Shown: positions 1-8,582, counted from the first letter of the stretch. The stretch is 39,033 nucleotides of DNA from Neisseria wadsworthii 9715 (GCF_000227765.1 NZ_JH165159.1:1587167-1626199), one strand, 5' to 3'. Made by a program: numbers and translations. The notes: generated from the letters alone by a model not told the origin.

Positions 1-97
1 ATAGTCTTAAGGCACAGAATAAAATTTCCAAATTCTGACTGTAAAAACAGCCCAAATACTATGAAGCAAATAAAACGTTCTTAATTTCAAAAGAAAA

Positions 98-135
98 AAT
101 TAAAGCCTTACCAAAAAATAAGTAAGGCTTTAATT
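98..135 (-). terminator. Rho-independent terminator of the tRNA pair
   Basis: Perfect 14-bp inverted repeat (98-111 with 122-135) around a 10-nt A-rich loop. Read on the minus strand it is followed by a run of T, just after the tRNA-Glu 3' end. It should end a tRNA-Arg/tRNA-Glu transcript. Positions 1-97 are AT-rich and show no gene. Confidence 0.85.
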
Positions 136-142
136 AGATAAC

Positions 143-217
143 TGGCACGCCCACGGGGAATCGAACCCCGGTTACCGCCGTGAAAGGGCGATGTCCTAAC
201 CGCTAGACGATGGGCGC
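143..217 (-). tRNA. tRNA-Glu (UUC)
   Basis: The reverse complement folds as a cloverleaf. Acceptor GCGCCCA pairs with TGGGCGT (one G-U), the anticodon loop is CTTTCAC giving anticodon UUC, the T arm contains GGTTCGAATCC, and CCA is encoded. It lies 15 bases downstream of tRNA-Arg on the same strand, so the two are probably one transcript. Confidence 0.95.
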
Positions 218-232
218 GGATAATTTAATTTT

Positions 233-309
233 TGGCGCACCCGGAGCGATTCGAACGCCCGACCCTCTGGTTCGTAGCCAGATACTCTATCCAACTGAGC
301 TACGGGTGC
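233..309 (-). tRNA. tRNA-Arg (ACG)
   Basis: The reverse complement gives a 77-nt tRNA with acceptor GCACCCG/CGGGTGC, anticodon stem CTGG/CCAG with loop CTACGAA (anticodon ACG), T loop GTTCGAATC and an encoded CCA. ACG is normally edited to ICG by TadA. It is the first gene of the tRNA pair. The 310-440 stretch upstream is AT-rich with no clear consensus promoter. Confidence 0.95.
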
Positions 310-443
310 ATTTCGATTCAGCTACAACTTATCGGTGCAACTAATCAAGAAATGGAATAATATATTTTTTTTTCTTTGCTGTCTAGTAATCTTTTTAATT
401 AATTTTAAAAATCAAAATAATATTATGAATTTTATCAATATTA

Positions 444-475
444 TTTTCAGACAGGCATCAATGCCTGTCTGAAAA
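444..475 (-). terminator. DUS inverted-repeat terminator after dgt
   Basis: TTTTCAGACAGGCAT and its exact complement face each other with a 2-nt loop, directly below the dgt stop codon. Paired uptake sequences commonly double as terminators in Neisseria. Confidence 0.8.
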
Positions 476-476
476 G

Positions 477-1826
477 CTATATCATGCCGATACCGGACAA
501 CTCTCTTGCCATTTTGGCCGCGGTATTGTCAGTCATGCCACCGACAAAATCCAAAATTTTCATATAAGCCGTGTACAGTGAATCATTATATTCTAACGGC
601 TCGTCTGCCAAAAGCTCCAAAGCCAAGGAATGGCGCGGGCTGAGCTGCTTGTTATGTATCCATTGATGTGCGGCCGGCACTAATAAATCCAACACTGAAG
701 CCAAGCATGGAAACGCGGCGATAGAAGTCAAAAGCTTGGATTCATGGCGGAAAACTTTAGTTTTTGCCAAATCTTTGGCTTTATGTAAAGTATTTTGCAC
801 CGCCGGGCTGCACAAAGCGAGCAAATCTTTGCCTTTAAATTCACCGTTTAACAAATCAGATTGGTGCATCATAAATGTTTGTGCTACATCTTCTATAGCC
901 CTACCTATGGCAATTCCTCTGAGCATAGCGCAACGTTGCCTGCTGGACGGTGCATGCCAAGTGCTTTCGGAGAATGTGAGTTCAGACAGGATGCTTTCCA
1001 TTTCCATATCGTTAAGCAGCCCGATTTCAACAGCATCTTCCAAATCCAGCAATGCATAGCAAATATCATCTGCTGCTTCCATTAAGTAGGACAAAGGATG
1101 GCGGGCCCAGCAATCTTTGCTTAGCTCCGGCAAACCAAGCTCTTGTGCGATTCGGCGAATAAAGGGTAACTCGGTTTGATAAATATTGAATTTTTTACTG
1201 CCCCGGGGATCCAGCGTAGTCCACGGATATTTAATCAGCGCACCGATTGAGGCTGAGGTGAGCCTCATTCCGCCATGATTTCGATACATCTCCAAATTAG
1301 CAACTAAACGCAAACTATGAGCGTTACCTTCATAAGTTTGAATGTCACTACGTTCTACTTCGGTCAAACCTTCCAAATAACGGGCATGCTCCGGCGCACG
1401 AAACCAATCGCGCAGCGCATCTTCACCTACATGCCCAAAAGGCGGATTACCTAAATCATGCGCCAAGCACGCTACCTGAACAATGGCGCCGATGTCGCTA
1501 GGCATATTGCCCTGCGGCAGAAAACCACCGGCTGCCAACATCACGCCTACACGGTTGCCTAAGCTCCTTCCTACGCTGGCTACTTCCACACTATGTGTTA
1601 AACGATTATGCGTGTGATCGTGTTCCGCAAACGGATGAACCTGTGTTTTGCGCCCTAATCTGCGGAAGGCGCTGGAAAATACAACACGGTCATAATCGAT
1701 ATGGAAATCGGTGCGTAAGGCATCGATACCTTCTTGGGTCGATGGTGTGCTTGTGGGTTCGATACCGCCGTTTTTCGGGCGGAAACGTTGTGTGCTTAAC
1801 AGCTGCTGCCAATTCATTTGGGGCAT
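477..1826 (-). CDS. dgt: dGTP triphosphohydrolase family (HD domain)
   Basis: 449-aa protein of the dGTPase family, whose best known member cleaves dGTP to deoxyguanosine and tripolyphosphate and so limits dNTP pools. The HD signature is complete: an early region YDRVVFSSAFRRLGRKTQV at about 45-63, His78 in LTHS, and H123-D124 in LAHDLGNPPFGH. The family N-terminus (WQQLLSTQRFR) is present, supporting the first or second Met (M1 or M4) as start. It stands alone between the tRNA pair and rho, with paired DUS after it. Family assignment is firm; substrate preference (dGTP or general dNTP) cannot be read from sequence. Confidence 0.93.
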   Translation of the reverse strand: MPQMNWQQLLSTQRFRPKNGGIEPTSTPSTQEGIDALRTDFHIDYDRVVFSSAFRRLGRKTQVHPFAEHDHTHNRLTHSVEVASVGRSLGNRVGVMLAAGGFLPQGNMPSDIGAIVQVACLAHDLGNPPFGHVGEDALRDWFRAPEHARYLEGLTEVERSDIQTYEGNAHSLRLVANLEMYRNHGGMRLTSASIGALIKYPWTTLDPRGSKKFNIYQTELPFIRRIAQELGLPELSKDCWARHPLSYLMEAADDICYALLDLEDAVEIGLLNDMEMESILSELTFSESTWHAPSSRQRCAMLRGIAIGRAIEDVAQTFMMHQSDLLNGEFKGKDLLALCSPAVQNTLHKAKDLAKTKVFRHESKLLTSIAAFPCLASVLDLLVPAAHQWIHNKQLSPRHSLALELLADEPLEYNDSLYTAYMKILDFVGGMTDNTAAKMARELSGIGMI

Positions 1827-1855
1827 AACTACAATCCTTTATTTATTGTATTTAA

Positions 1856-1867
1856 TGCCTGTCTGAA
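1856..1867 (+). repeat. TG-wadDUS, single copy upstream of dgt
   Basis: Exact TGCCTGTCTGAA in the rho-dgt spacer. A degenerate partner (TTCAGATAGGCA) lies about 50 bases on, around 1914-1925. Confidence 0.8.
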
Positions 1868-1941
1868 AAATTCATTCCCGACTTTATATATCATCACAAT
1901 ATTCGGTCACCCGATATTCAGATAGGCATTATGATAGCAAA

Positions 1942-1968
1942 TGGCTGTCTGAAATTCTCAGACAGCCA
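1942..1968 (-). terminator. Terminator after rho, DUS-derived hairpin
   Basis: Inverted repeat TGGCTGTCTGA (1942-1952) with TCAGACAGCCA (1958-1968), just below the rho stop codon. It resembles a DUS pair in which CCTGTC has become GCTGTC in both arms, so pairing is kept while the uptake word is lost. Confidence 0.65.
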
Positions 1969-1975
1969 CTTTTGG

Positions 1976-3235
1976 TTATTTACCACGCATCAATTCAAAG
2001 AAATCGTTGTTGTCTTTTGAATCTTTGAGTTTGCCCACCAAAAATTCGGTTGCTTCGATTTCGTCCATCGGGTGCAGGAATTTACGTAATAGCCACATGC
2101 GCTGAAGCTGGTCGTTCGGCACCAGTAATTCCTCACGGCGCGTACCGGACTTGTTGATATTGATGGCAGGGAACAAGCGCTTCTCGGCCATGCGGCGGTC
2201 GAGATGCAGCTCCATATTGCCTGTGCCTTTAAATTCTTCGTAAATCACATCATCCATACGGCTGCCGGTTTCCACCAATGCCGTAGCAATAATGGTGAGC
2301 GAGCCGCCTTCTTCCACATTGCGCGCCGCACCAAAAAAGCGCTTGGGTCTGTGCAATGCATTGGCATCCACGCCACCGGTAAGCACCTTACCGGATGCCG
2401 GCACTACTGTGTTGTAGGCACGAGCAAGGCGTGTGATTGAGTCGAGTAAAATTACTACGTCTTTCTTATGCTCCACCATGCGTTTGGCTTTTTCAATCAC
2501 CATCTCGGCCACTTGAACATGGCGGCTGGCCGGTTCGTCAAAGGTGGAAGATACCACTTCGCCGCGCACGGAACGGATCATTTCGGTTACTTCCTCGGGG
2601 CGCTCGTCAATCAGCAAAACTATCAGCTCGACATCAGGATAATTGGCCGTGATGGCATGGGCAATATTTTGCAGCATCACGGTTTTACCCGATTTGGGTG
2701 GTGCAACCACCAATGCACGTTGACCGAAACCGATAGGTGCCACCAGATCAATGGCGCGGCTGGTTAAGTTTTCTTCGGCTTTGATGTCGCGTTCAAGTTT
2801 GAATTGTTTAGTTGGGAAAAGAGGGGTGAGGTTTTCAAATAGAATTTTGTGTTTGCACACTTCCGGCTTGTCGCCGTTGATGGCATCCAAACGCACGAGT
2901 GCGAAATAGCGTTCATTATCTTTTGGCACACGCACTGTGCCTTCGATAGTATCGCCGGTATGCAAATTGAAGCGGCGGATTTGGCTGGGCGATACGTAAA
3001 TATCATCCGGCCCTGCCAGATAAGAAGTATCGGAGCTGCGCAGGAAACCGAAGCCGTCAGGCAGGATTTCAAGTGTACCCGAGCAGGAAAAATCTTCGCC
3101 CTGCTTCATCAGTTGGCGCACAATGGCAAAAACAAGGTCTTGCTTGCGCAGGCGGTTGGCGTTTTCAATACCTAATTGTTCGGCTTGCTCGAGAAGTTTG
3201 GAAATATGTTGTGTTTGTAGTTCGGAAACGTGCAT
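1976..3235 (-). CDS. rho: Transcription termination factor Rho
   Basis: Hexameric RNA-dependent ATPase that ends transcription at C-rich, untranslated RNA. The 419-aa length is normal. In order: N-terminal helical region; cold-shock-like RNA-binding domain with GFGFLRS near residue 61; ATPase with P-loop APPKSGKT near 178-185; [10 protein letters not shown]; Walker [17 protein letters not shown]; and the secondary RNA-binding loop [21 protein letters not shown]. The start MHVSELQ fits beta-proteobacterial Rho, although no strong Shine-Dalgarno precedes it. The leader (3267-3293) can form a G+C-rich hairpin, which may matter because rho is often autoregulated by attenuation; that link is inference. 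Confidence 0.98.
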   Translation of the reverse strand: MHVSELQTQHISKLLEQAEQLGIENANRLRKQDLVFAIVRQLMKQGEDFSCSGTLEILPDGFGFLRSSDTSYLAGPDDIYVSPSQIRRFNLHTGDTIEGTVRVPKDNERYFALVRLDAINGDKPEVCKHKILFENLTPLFPTKQFKLERDIKAEENLTSRAIDLVAPIGFGQRALVVAPPKSGKTVMLQNIAHAITANYPDVELIVLLIDERPEEVTEMIRSVRGEVVSSTFDEPASRHVQVAEMVIEKAKRMVEHKKDVVILLDSITRLARAYNTVVPASGKVLTGGVDANALHRPKRFFGAARNVEEGGSLTIIATALVETGSRMDDVIYEEFKGTGNMELHLDRRMAEKRLFPAININKSGTRREELLVPNDQLQRMWLLRKFLHPMDEIEATEFLVGKLKDSKDNNDFFELMRGK

Positions 3236-3469
3236 GATGTTTGATTCAAATATGAAAGATAAATCTGCCGGAGCTGAGTATGGCTCGGCATTTATTGATA
3301 TGCGAAGGATTTATTTAAATGGTTTTAGAATGATTTCGAGAAATTATTCGGACGCAATGGAAGAAATCGATTGCCCGCGTATTCTATGGAAAATGACAAT
3401 TCATGTCAACGAATACACAGAAAAGTTAAAGCGAATAAGCTTCGGCCTATCTGCCATTCAGACAGGCAT

Positions 3470-3498
3470 TGGGCAAATGCGGGCAGGAAACGTATAAT
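3470..3498 (+). promoter_or_regulatory. Putative dut promoter with -35 inside a DUS
   Basis: Perfect -10 TATAAT at 3493-3498, spaced 17 bp from CAGACA at 3470-3475. CAGACA matches the -35 consensus at 4 of 6 and is part of the DUS TTCAGACAGGCA at 3468-3479. The start codon is 34 bases downstream of the -10. Confidence 0.55.
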
Positions 3499-3532
3499 TG
3501 CTTCTTTATCCGACCCGAGTTTAGGAATCTTT

Positions 3533-3985
3533 ATGCAAATGGAAGTTGAACTGAAAATCCTCAATCCTAAAATGGCAGACCAGCTGCCCGCTTATGCCAC
3601 ACCGGGTTCGGCCGGTTTGGACTTGCGCGCCTGTTTGGATGAAGCGGTAGAATTGGCGCCGGGAGATACTTTTCTAGTGCCCACCGGTTTGGCGGTGTAT
3701 TTAAACAACCCCGCCTACGCTGCGGTATTGCTGCCACGCTCGGGCTTGGGGCACAAACACGGTATTGTGTTGGGCAATTTAGTCGGATTAATCGATTCGG
3801 ATTATCAAGGCGAATTGAAAGTTTCGGTTTGGAACCGCGGTAAAGAAGTATTTACTATCGAGCCGATGGAGCGAATTGCGCAAATGGTGATTGTACCGGT
3901 GGTTCAAGCGGCTTTTAAGGTGGTGGACGAGTTTGCAGCCAGCGAGCGCGGAGAAGGTGGTTTCGGCAGCACTGGTAAAGCTTGA
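3533..3985 (+). CDS. dut: dUTP diphosphatase
   Basis: Trimeric dUTPase converting dUTP to dUMP and PPi, which keeps uracil out of DNA and feeds dTMP synthesis. The protein is 150 aa. All five motifs are visible: [40 protein letters not shown] and the C-terminal [11 protein letters not shown]. The reading frame is open further upstream, but ATG 3533 is chosen because AGGAA lies about 6-10 bases before it and family homology starts there. It is divergent from rho and convergent with the deoxynucleoside kinase gene, sharing a DUS-pair terminator. Its role complements ung, also in this window. Confidence 0.96.
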   Translation: MQMEVELKILNPKMADQLPAYATPGSAGLDLRACLDEAVELAPGDTFLVPTGLAVYLNNPAYAAVLLPRSGLGHKHGIVLGNLVGLIDSDYQGELKVSVWNRGKEVFTIEPMERIAQMVIVPVVQAAFKVVDEFAASERGEGGFGSTGKA

Positions 3986-4010
3986 GCATACAGATCTGTT
4001 AAATGGTTAA

Positions 4011-4042
4011 ATGCCTGTCTGAAAACTTTTTCAGACAGGCAT
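4011..4042. terminator. Bidirectional DUS-pair terminator between dut and kinase gene
   Basis: ATGCCTGTCTGAAAA (4011-4025) pairs with TTTTCAGACAGGCAT (4028-4042) across a very short loop, with T runs on both strands, between two convergent genes. Confidence 0.85.
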
Positions 4043-4047
4043 TTCGA

Positions 4048-4692
4048 TTACTCGCTCAGGTTTAAATAGTGGCGGCTGCCTTTCATATCGCCCATTGCAC
4101 GGATGAGCATTTCAAAATGTTCGTCGTTATCTTCAAAATCCATTTCATCGGCGTTGGCAATTAACAGCGGTGCGTTTTGGTAAAGATGGAAAAAATGGCG
4201 GTATTCTTCGTGGATTTGGTTTAGATGGCCGGCAGGAAATAAATTCAATATATTATCGCCGCGTTTTTGCAGGCGTTTTTTGGTATTTTCGGCTGAAGTT
4301 TGCAGATAAATCACCAAATCGGGCACGGGAAATTCGGGCATAATCTTATGCTTTACCTGCCAAAACAGCGTTTGCTCGTTGCCCGGTTCTTTTCCTTTGA
4401 GCAGCACCGGTACGAAAATCTGGTCTTTTTCCAGCAGAAAATCCGCCACAATCCTGCGGTTGCCCTCTTCTTCGGCGTTTATCGTGTCCACCGCTTCGGC
4501 ACGGCGCACCAGATAATAAAGCTCGGTGGCCAAACCGTGGTTGGTTGGGTTCAGATAAAACTGCTCGAGAAAAGGATTGCGTTCGGGATTTTCCGTGAGG
4601 TAAAGCGCATCAAAATACTCTGCCAAACGGCGGCTGACTTTAGATTTGCCGCTGCCTATCGTGCCTTCTACAACAATATACCGGTAGTCCAT
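4048..4692 (-). CDS. Deoxynucleoside kinase family protein
   Basis: 214-aa P-loop kinase of the deoxyguanosine/deoxyadenosine kinase family, which phosphorylates deoxynucleosides in salvage. Visible: P-loop EGTIGSGKS near residues 9-17, TENPERNPFLEQFY, the substrate/lid region with RRAEAVDTIN, and PDLVIYLQTSAENTKKRLQKRG holding the arginine-rich segment typical of the family. It starts 3 bases after folK and is followed by pcnB-side genes in one minus-strand operon order (pcnB, folK, kinase). The exact nucleoside specificity is not determinable; related Neisseria genes are usually annotated only as deoxynucleoside kinase. Confidence 0.88.
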   Translation of the reverse strand: MDYRYIVVEGTIGSGKSKVSRRLAEYFDALYLTENPERNPFLEQFYLNPTNHGLATELYYLVRRAEAVDTINAEEEGNRRIVADFLLEKDQIFVPVLLKGKEPGNEQTLFWQVKHKIMPEFPVPDLVIYLQTSAENTKKRLQKRGDNILNLFPAGHLNQIHEEYRHFFHLYQNAPLLIANADEMDFEDNDEHFEMLIRAMGDMKGSRHYLNLSE

Positions 4693-4695
4693 TCA

Positions 4696-5184
4696 TCATT
4701 CCTTTGGTAATTTCTCTATGCCGCCCTGCTCCAATCCGGCGGCGATTTCGGCAGCTTTCCCCAAACCGCCCAACTCAAAATCCGGCGCAATTTCTGCCAG
4801 CGGCACCATCACGAAGCTGCGTTCGGCTGCCCGAGGATGCGGCAAGGTCAAAGCGGGGTCATCTGAACGGTAGTGTGCGTAATCAATAATATCCAAATCC
4901 AGAGTGCGCGGCGCATTACGGAAAGTGCGCTCACGGCCAGCTTGCGCTTCGATGATGTGTAACGTTGCCAACAATTCGGGTGCATCCAAATCGGTTTCAA
5001 TTATACTTACGGCATTCACAAAATCCGGTTGATCGGTGTAGCCGACAGGTTTTGTTCGATAAAACGATGAAGTTTTTAAAACCCGAATCTGCAGATGCGA
5101 ATCCAAAGCAGATAAGGCATTATAAATTTGTTCGGCAGGCTGCTCTAAATTACTTCCGAGTGCGATAACGGCGATTTTTTTCAT
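4696..5184 (-). CDS. folK: 6-hydroxymethyl-7,8-dihydropterin pyrophosphokinase (HPPK)
   Basis: 162-aa FolK, transferring pyrophosphate from ATP to 6-hydroxymethyl-dihydropterin in folate synthesis. Signature pieces: IALGSNLEQP at the N-terminus, SSFYRTKPVGYTDQPDFVNAV, the catalytic-loop segment GRERTFRNAPRTLDLDII with its metal-binding DLD, and LPHPRAAERSFVMVPLAEIAP. Length is normal. Between pcnB and the kinase gene on the same strand, with a 3-base gap to the latter, suggesting translational coupling. Confidence 0.96.
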   Translation of the reverse strand: MKKIAVIALGSNLEQPAEQIYNALSALDSHLQIRVLKTSSFYRTKPVGYTDQPDFVNAVSIIETDLDAPELLATLHIIEAQAGRERTFRNAPRTLDLDIIDYAHYRSDDPALTLPHPRAAERSFVMVPLAEIAPDFELGGLGKAAEIAAGLEQGGIEKLPKE

Positions 5185-5205
5185 AAATGGATTTCAGTAT
5201 TCCGA

Positions 5206-5258
5206 ATGCCTGTCTGAAAGCAAAGCTTCAACGATATGAAAATGTTTCAGACAGGCAT
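5206..5258 (-). repeat. Inverted DUS pair between pcnB and folK
   Basis: ATGCCTGTCTGAAA (5206-5219) and TTTCAGACAGGCAT (5245-5258) with a 25-nt loop. It lies between co-directional genes, so it could terminate part of the pcnB transcript or only act in DNA uptake. Confidence 0.75.
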
Positions 5259-5268
5259 TGGTTTCAAA

Positions 5269-6621
5269 CTAAATTTGCACGATTACTGGTTTTGGCTTGC
5301 GCTTGCGCGGGCGGCGGCGCTTTTTCTTGGCAGGTTCGGTTTCCCCGCTCTGCGTAGCCGGCGCATGTTTAGCCGAAGTCATTTCCTGTTTGGTATGCTC
5401 ATCGGCATGTTGGAATGCCGTCCACCAGTCAACCAATTCTTGCGGCACTTCACCGGTTTGCGCACGCAGCACCAAAAAATCGTATGCCGCGCGGAATCTC
5501 GGCTGCGCCAACAGGCGGAACGGGCGGTTGCCGCGGACAAAATCAAACTGTGGCTGCAAAGCCCAAATTTCCCGCATGGTCGCGGAAAAACGCTGCGGCA
5601 CGCCCCACCCTTGCTCCATATTATCCCGCATTACACCAATCGCACTATTGAGTGCAGCAACAGGCTTTTCTCCTTGCGACAAATGCTGCTGCCAGTAGCC
5701 GTATAGCTCCGGCCACAACACCGCTGCCAACACAAAACCCACCGACACAGATTTATCTGCCCGCAAACGATCATCGGTATTTTTTAATGCAAGCGTAATA
5801 ATGTTTTGCCCATTGCGATGATCAGATTGCTTCAGGGCATCTAAAATCGGGTGAACCGAAACATCAATATCGGATCGTTTCAAAGCATCCAAGCAGCGGC
5901 GTGCATAACCTGATAGCAAGATCTTCAACATTTCGTCAAACAGGCGAGCGGCCGGCTCGTTTTTCAAACGGGCTGCATTTTCTGCAATCGGCGCGGCGGT
6001 TGCTTCTTCGATATCAAAGCCCAGTTTGCCCGACAATCGGATAGCCCGCAAAATCCTTACCGGGTCTTCCTGATAACGGGCTTCAGGTTCACCTATCATT
6101 ACCAGCTTTTTATTGCGCACATCTTCCACGCCGTGATGAAAATCAATAATTTCGCGGCGAATCGGATCGAAATACAGCGCGTTGCAGGTAAAATCACGGC
6201 GCATGGCATCTTCTTCCATCGAGCCGTAAGTATTGTCTTTCATAATGCGGCCATGTTCGTTCTGCAAAGCATTATCGCCGCCCCGGAATGTGGTTACCTC
6301 AATCGTTTCCGGGCCCACCATTACATGCACAATTTGAAAACGGCGCCCGATAATTCGGCTGCGGCGGAACACTTTACGAACTTGCTCCGGCGTAGCATTA
6401 GTTGCCACATCAAAGTCTTTGGGTTCTACACCCAAAAGCAAATCGCGCACAGCACCGCCCACCACATAAGCTTCATAACCTGCATGATGCAGACGGTCTA
6501 CCACTTTTTCGGCGGCAAAGTTTAATTTATCCGCGTTGATATGATGCTCTGCAAAAGGCAGCACCCGTTTATGCATTTTGCTTTTTGCCGGCACCATCTT
6601 ACGCCACAATTTTTTCAGCAT
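5269..6621 (-). CDS. pcnB: Poly(A) polymerase I
   Basis: Class II nucleotidyltransferase adding 3' poly(A) tails to RNA, which promotes decay. 450 aa from the chosen start. Visible: VVGGAVRDLLLG and KDFDVATNATPEQV with catalytic Asp residues, the PcnB-type RRSRIIGRRFQIVHV that separates it from CCA-adding enzymes, GSMEEDAMRRDFTCNALYF, and a very basic C-terminal tail (KKKRRRPRKRKPKP) typical of PcnB. ATG 6621 is preferred because TGGAG lies upstream; the frame stays open further up only by reading through a DUS (encoding FQTG), so the longer version is probably an artefact. A -10-like TATAAT lies upstream on the minus strand (6756-6761). Confidence 0.94.
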   Translation of the reverse strand: MLKKLWRKMVPAKSKMHKRVLPFAEHHINADKLNFAAEKVVDRLHHAGYEAYVVGGAVRDLLLGVEPKDFDVATNATPEQVRKVFRRSRIIGRRFQIVHVMVGPETIEVTTFRGGDNALQNEHGRIMKDNTYGSMEEDAMRRDFTCNALYFDPIRREIIDFHHGVEDVRNKKLVMIGEPEARYQEDPVRILRAIRLSGKLGFDIEEATAAPIAENAARLKNEPAARLFDEMLKILLSGYARRCLDALKRSDIDVSVHPILDALKQSDHRNGQNIITLALKNTDDRLRADKSVSVGFVLAAVLWPELYGYWQQHLSQGEKPVAALNSAIGVMRDNMEQGWGVPQRFSATMREIWALQPQFDFVRGNRPFRLLAQPRFRAAYDFLVLRAQTGEVPQELVDWWTAFQHADEHTKQEMTSAKHAPATQSGETEPAKKKRRRPRKRKPKPVIVQI

Positions 6622-6646
6622 AAATCTCCAGTTTTCAAACAATCTC

Positions 6647-6739
6647 ATGCCTGTCTGAAACACAACGGCTTCTTTAAAACAAAACCTTTGCACAAACATC
6701 TGAACAGCAAATGCTTCTGCAAAGGTTTCAGACAGGCAT
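6647..6739 (-). repeat. Inverted DUS pair in the probable pcnB leader
   Basis: ATGCCTGTCTGAAA (from 6647) and its complement (to 6739) are about 65 bases apart, between a -10-like sequence at 6756-6761 (minus strand) and the pcnB start. If that promoter is used, the pair would form a long stem-loop in the 5' leader. Confidence 0.6.
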
Positions 6740-6824
6740 TTTTAAAATGCGCCACATTATACTCCCATCGTCGCCGCTGCAACATGTTATTGAAAGTAAA
6801 GCTGCTTATATCAAAAAATCAGGC

Positions 6825-6830
6825 TATAAT
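6825..6830 (+). promoter_or_regulatory. -10 element (TATAAT) for the DUF3460 operon
   Basis: Perfect TATAAT on the plus strand, 88 bases before the DUF3460 start codon. No good -35 is seen at 17 bp, so the promoter call is tentative. Confidence 0.35.
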
Positions 6831-6917
6831 ATCCGCTTAACAAATCACACTAAAATATGCTGAATTATTTCCGAATCCGGCATACACCATGAAAAGCCGA
6901 CATCGCAAGGAGTCAAC

Positions 6918-7103
6918 ATGTATAACTACCAATCCGAAGCCACCCAGTTTCTAAATGAGTACATCGAAAAAAATCCCGAAGAAGCCGAACAGCGCCTAAA
7001 AAATCGCGGTTTATTGTGGGATGTAGAATTAAATCCCGAAGAGCAAGCCGGTTTTGAGGCTGCCAAGCTCCCTAAAAAACCTTACGCTTACCAACCTGAC
7101 TAA
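6918..7103 (+). CDS. DUF3460 family small protein
   Basis: 61-aa acidic protein, no signal peptide or membrane segment. The pattern YQSEATQFLNEYIEKNPE followed by RGLLWD and a C-terminal AKLPKKPYAYQ matches DUF3460, a short family of beta-proteobacteria with no known function. AAGGAG stands about 7 bases before the ATG, so translation should be efficient. It is first of a tight group with the O-methyltransferase (8-base gap) and a TPR lipoprotein, but the neighbours do not reveal a role. Confidence 0.85.
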   Translation: MYNYQSEATQFLNEYIEKNPEEAEQRLKNRGLLWDVELNPEEQAGFEAAKLPKKPYAYQPD

Positions 7104-7111
7104 CAACAGGC

Positions 7112-7780
7112 ATGAGCGTTCACGCCGCCACCGTCAATCCTGAGCTGGCCCGCTATCTGCGCAACATCAGCGAACCCGAGCATCCGGTTTTAACCCAGCT
7201 CAGAACTGAAACCGCAGGCCACAGACTCGGCAAAATGGCCATCGCCCCCGAGCAGGCGTCACTGCTCTGCTGGCTTGCCCGTTTGATGCACGCCGAGCGC
7301 TATTTAGAAGTTGGCGTGTTCACCGGATATAGCAGTACGGCCATGGCATTGGCGCTGCCCGAACACGGCAAACTTACCTGTTGTGATATCAACGTAAGCT
7401 TTACCGATACTGCCCGTCGCTTTTGGCAGCAGGCTAGCGTAGCCGATAAAATCACGCTCCACCTACAACCTGCCCTGATTACCTTAGACGAATTGATTAA
7501 CGAGGGACGGGCAGGCACCTACGACATTGCGTTTATCGATGCCGATAAACCGCCCACTCCTCAATATTACGAGCGCTGCCTCACATTAGTGCGCAGCGGC
7601 GGCATTATCGCTATCGACAACATCCTGCTTGGCGGCAGGGTAATGCAGGAAACCACCCCTAACGATCCTCCCGCTTTATCTATTTTGCAAACATTCAACG
7701 CATCCCTGCCTCACGATAACCGCATCATTCCGATTACGCTGTCCGTCGGTGACGGCTTAACGCTTCTGTTAAAAAAATAA
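7112..7780 (+). CDS. Class I SAM-dependent O-methyltransferase (family 3)
   Basis: 222-aa protein of the caffeoyl-CoA/catechol O-methyltransferase-like family. Visible: MAIAPEQASLLCWLARL before motif I (YLEVGVFTGYSSTAMALAL, SAM binding), CCDIN after strand 2, DIAFIDADKPPTPQYYERCL (metal-binding Asp region) and GGIIAIDNILLGGRV. Family members methylate small hydroxylated molecules in a divalent-metal-dependent way; the bacterial substrate is usually unknown and is not suggested here. Probably co-transcribed with the DUF3460 gene before it and the lipoprotein gene 15 bases after it. Confidence 0.9.
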   Translation: MSVHAATVNPELARYLRNISEPEHPVLTQLRTETAGHRLGKMAIAPEQASLLCWLARLMHAERYLEVGVFTGYSSTAMALALPEHGKLTCCDINVSFTDTARRFWQQASVADKITLHLQPALITLDELINEGRAGTYDIAFIDADKPPTPQYYERCLTLVRSGGIIAIDNILLGGRVMQETTPNDPPALSILQTFNASLPHDNRIIPITLSVGDGLTLLLKK

Positions 7781-7795
7781 TACCCCCACAGCATT

Positions 7796-8512
7796 ATGAT
7801 CAATAAAACGCTCCCTATATTGCTTTCTTTCTTGCTGACAGCCTGTGCTGTAGGCAGGCCGCCTGTTCCGGTTACTCACGCTCCTACAACACAGCCCGAA
7901 CCGCCCAAACATGTTGTCAAAACCGAGGAAGATGTTCTTTATCCCACTATCGATGCAGAAACGCAAATCAACCAACTAGGCATACAGCTCGCCCGCTTAG
8001 AGCAACAAGTTCAAACCCTACAAACCCGCGTCCAACAGCTTGAGCGCCGTAACCAAACACGCACTACAAGCACACTCCGGCCACGTTCCACAGCCAGCAG
8101 CATTTCGGCGGATGAAGCCGCGCAAACCCAACAAATACAACAAAATGCCGCACAAACCCTGCAACGCGCGCAAAGCCAATACCAAAGCGGCCAATTCAAA
8201 GCCGCCGTAGAAACACTTAAACATGCAGAAAGCGGCGGCGACGGCAGCGATACCGCCCGTAAAAGCATGTATCTGCTCATGCAAAGCCATCAGCGTTTAA
8301 ACAATTGCGAATCCGCCATCAATATCGGCAACCGTTTTGTCGGCCGCTTTCGCAACAGCCAAGAAGCACCTGAAGCCTTATTCAACGTCGGCCAATGCCA
8401 ATACAATATGCAGCAGCGCGACATTGCAAAAGTTACCTGGCGCAAGCTGATACAAACTTATCCTGACAGCTTCGCCGCCAAACGTGCACACCAACAATTG
8501 AATAAAAAATAG
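7796..8512 (+). CDS. TPR lipoprotein, CpoB/YbgF-like
   Basis: 238-aa lipoprotein. A type II signal peptide ends in LLTAC with the lipidated Cys at 17. A Pro-rich linker is followed by a coiled coil around residues 60-90 (NQLGIQLARLEQQVQTLQTR), a Gln/Ala-rich stretch and C-terminal tetratricopeptide repeats (AQSQYQSGQFKAAVETL to the end). This is the arrangement of CpoB/YbgF, which links peptidoglycan synthesis with the Tol-Pal system, but E. coli CpoB is periplasmic rather than lipidated and no tol gene is nearby. Treat as CpoB-like, function unproven. Confidence 0.8.
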   Translation: MINKTLPILLSFLLTACAVGRPPVPVTHAPTTQPEPPKHVVKTEEDVLYPTIDAETQINQLGIQLARLEQQVQTLQTRVQQLERRNQTRTTSTLRPRSTASSISADEAAQTQQIQQNAAQTLQRAQSQYQSGQFKAAVETLKHAESGGDGSDTARKSMYLLMQSHQRLNNCESAINIGNRFVGRFRNSQEAPEALFNVGQCQYNMQQRDIAKVTWRKLIQTYPDSFAAKRAHQQLNKK

Positions 8513-8530
8513 GCATTAACCCATCTTTAT

Positions 8531-8557
8531 TTTCAGACAGGCATTGCCTGTCTGAAA
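8531..8557 (+). terminator. Near-perfect DUS palindrome before purE
   Basis: TTTCAGACAGGCA is followed directly by TTGCCTGTCTGAAA. The two DUS meet with almost no loop, 20 bases after the lipoprotein stop codon and 26 before purE. Confidence 0.7.
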
Positions 8558-8582
8558 ACCCAATTTCATAAGGAAACCAAAT

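Noticed and set aside
310-440. Consensus promoter for the tRNA-Arg/Glu pair
   Set aside because: TTGATT and TGTAGC on the minus strand are 16 bp apart but the -10 match is too poor to call.
6622-6699. N-terminal extension of PcnB (MFVQRF...FQTG)
   Set aside because: It translates a DUS and spacer. A good Shine-Dalgarno lies at the shorter start.
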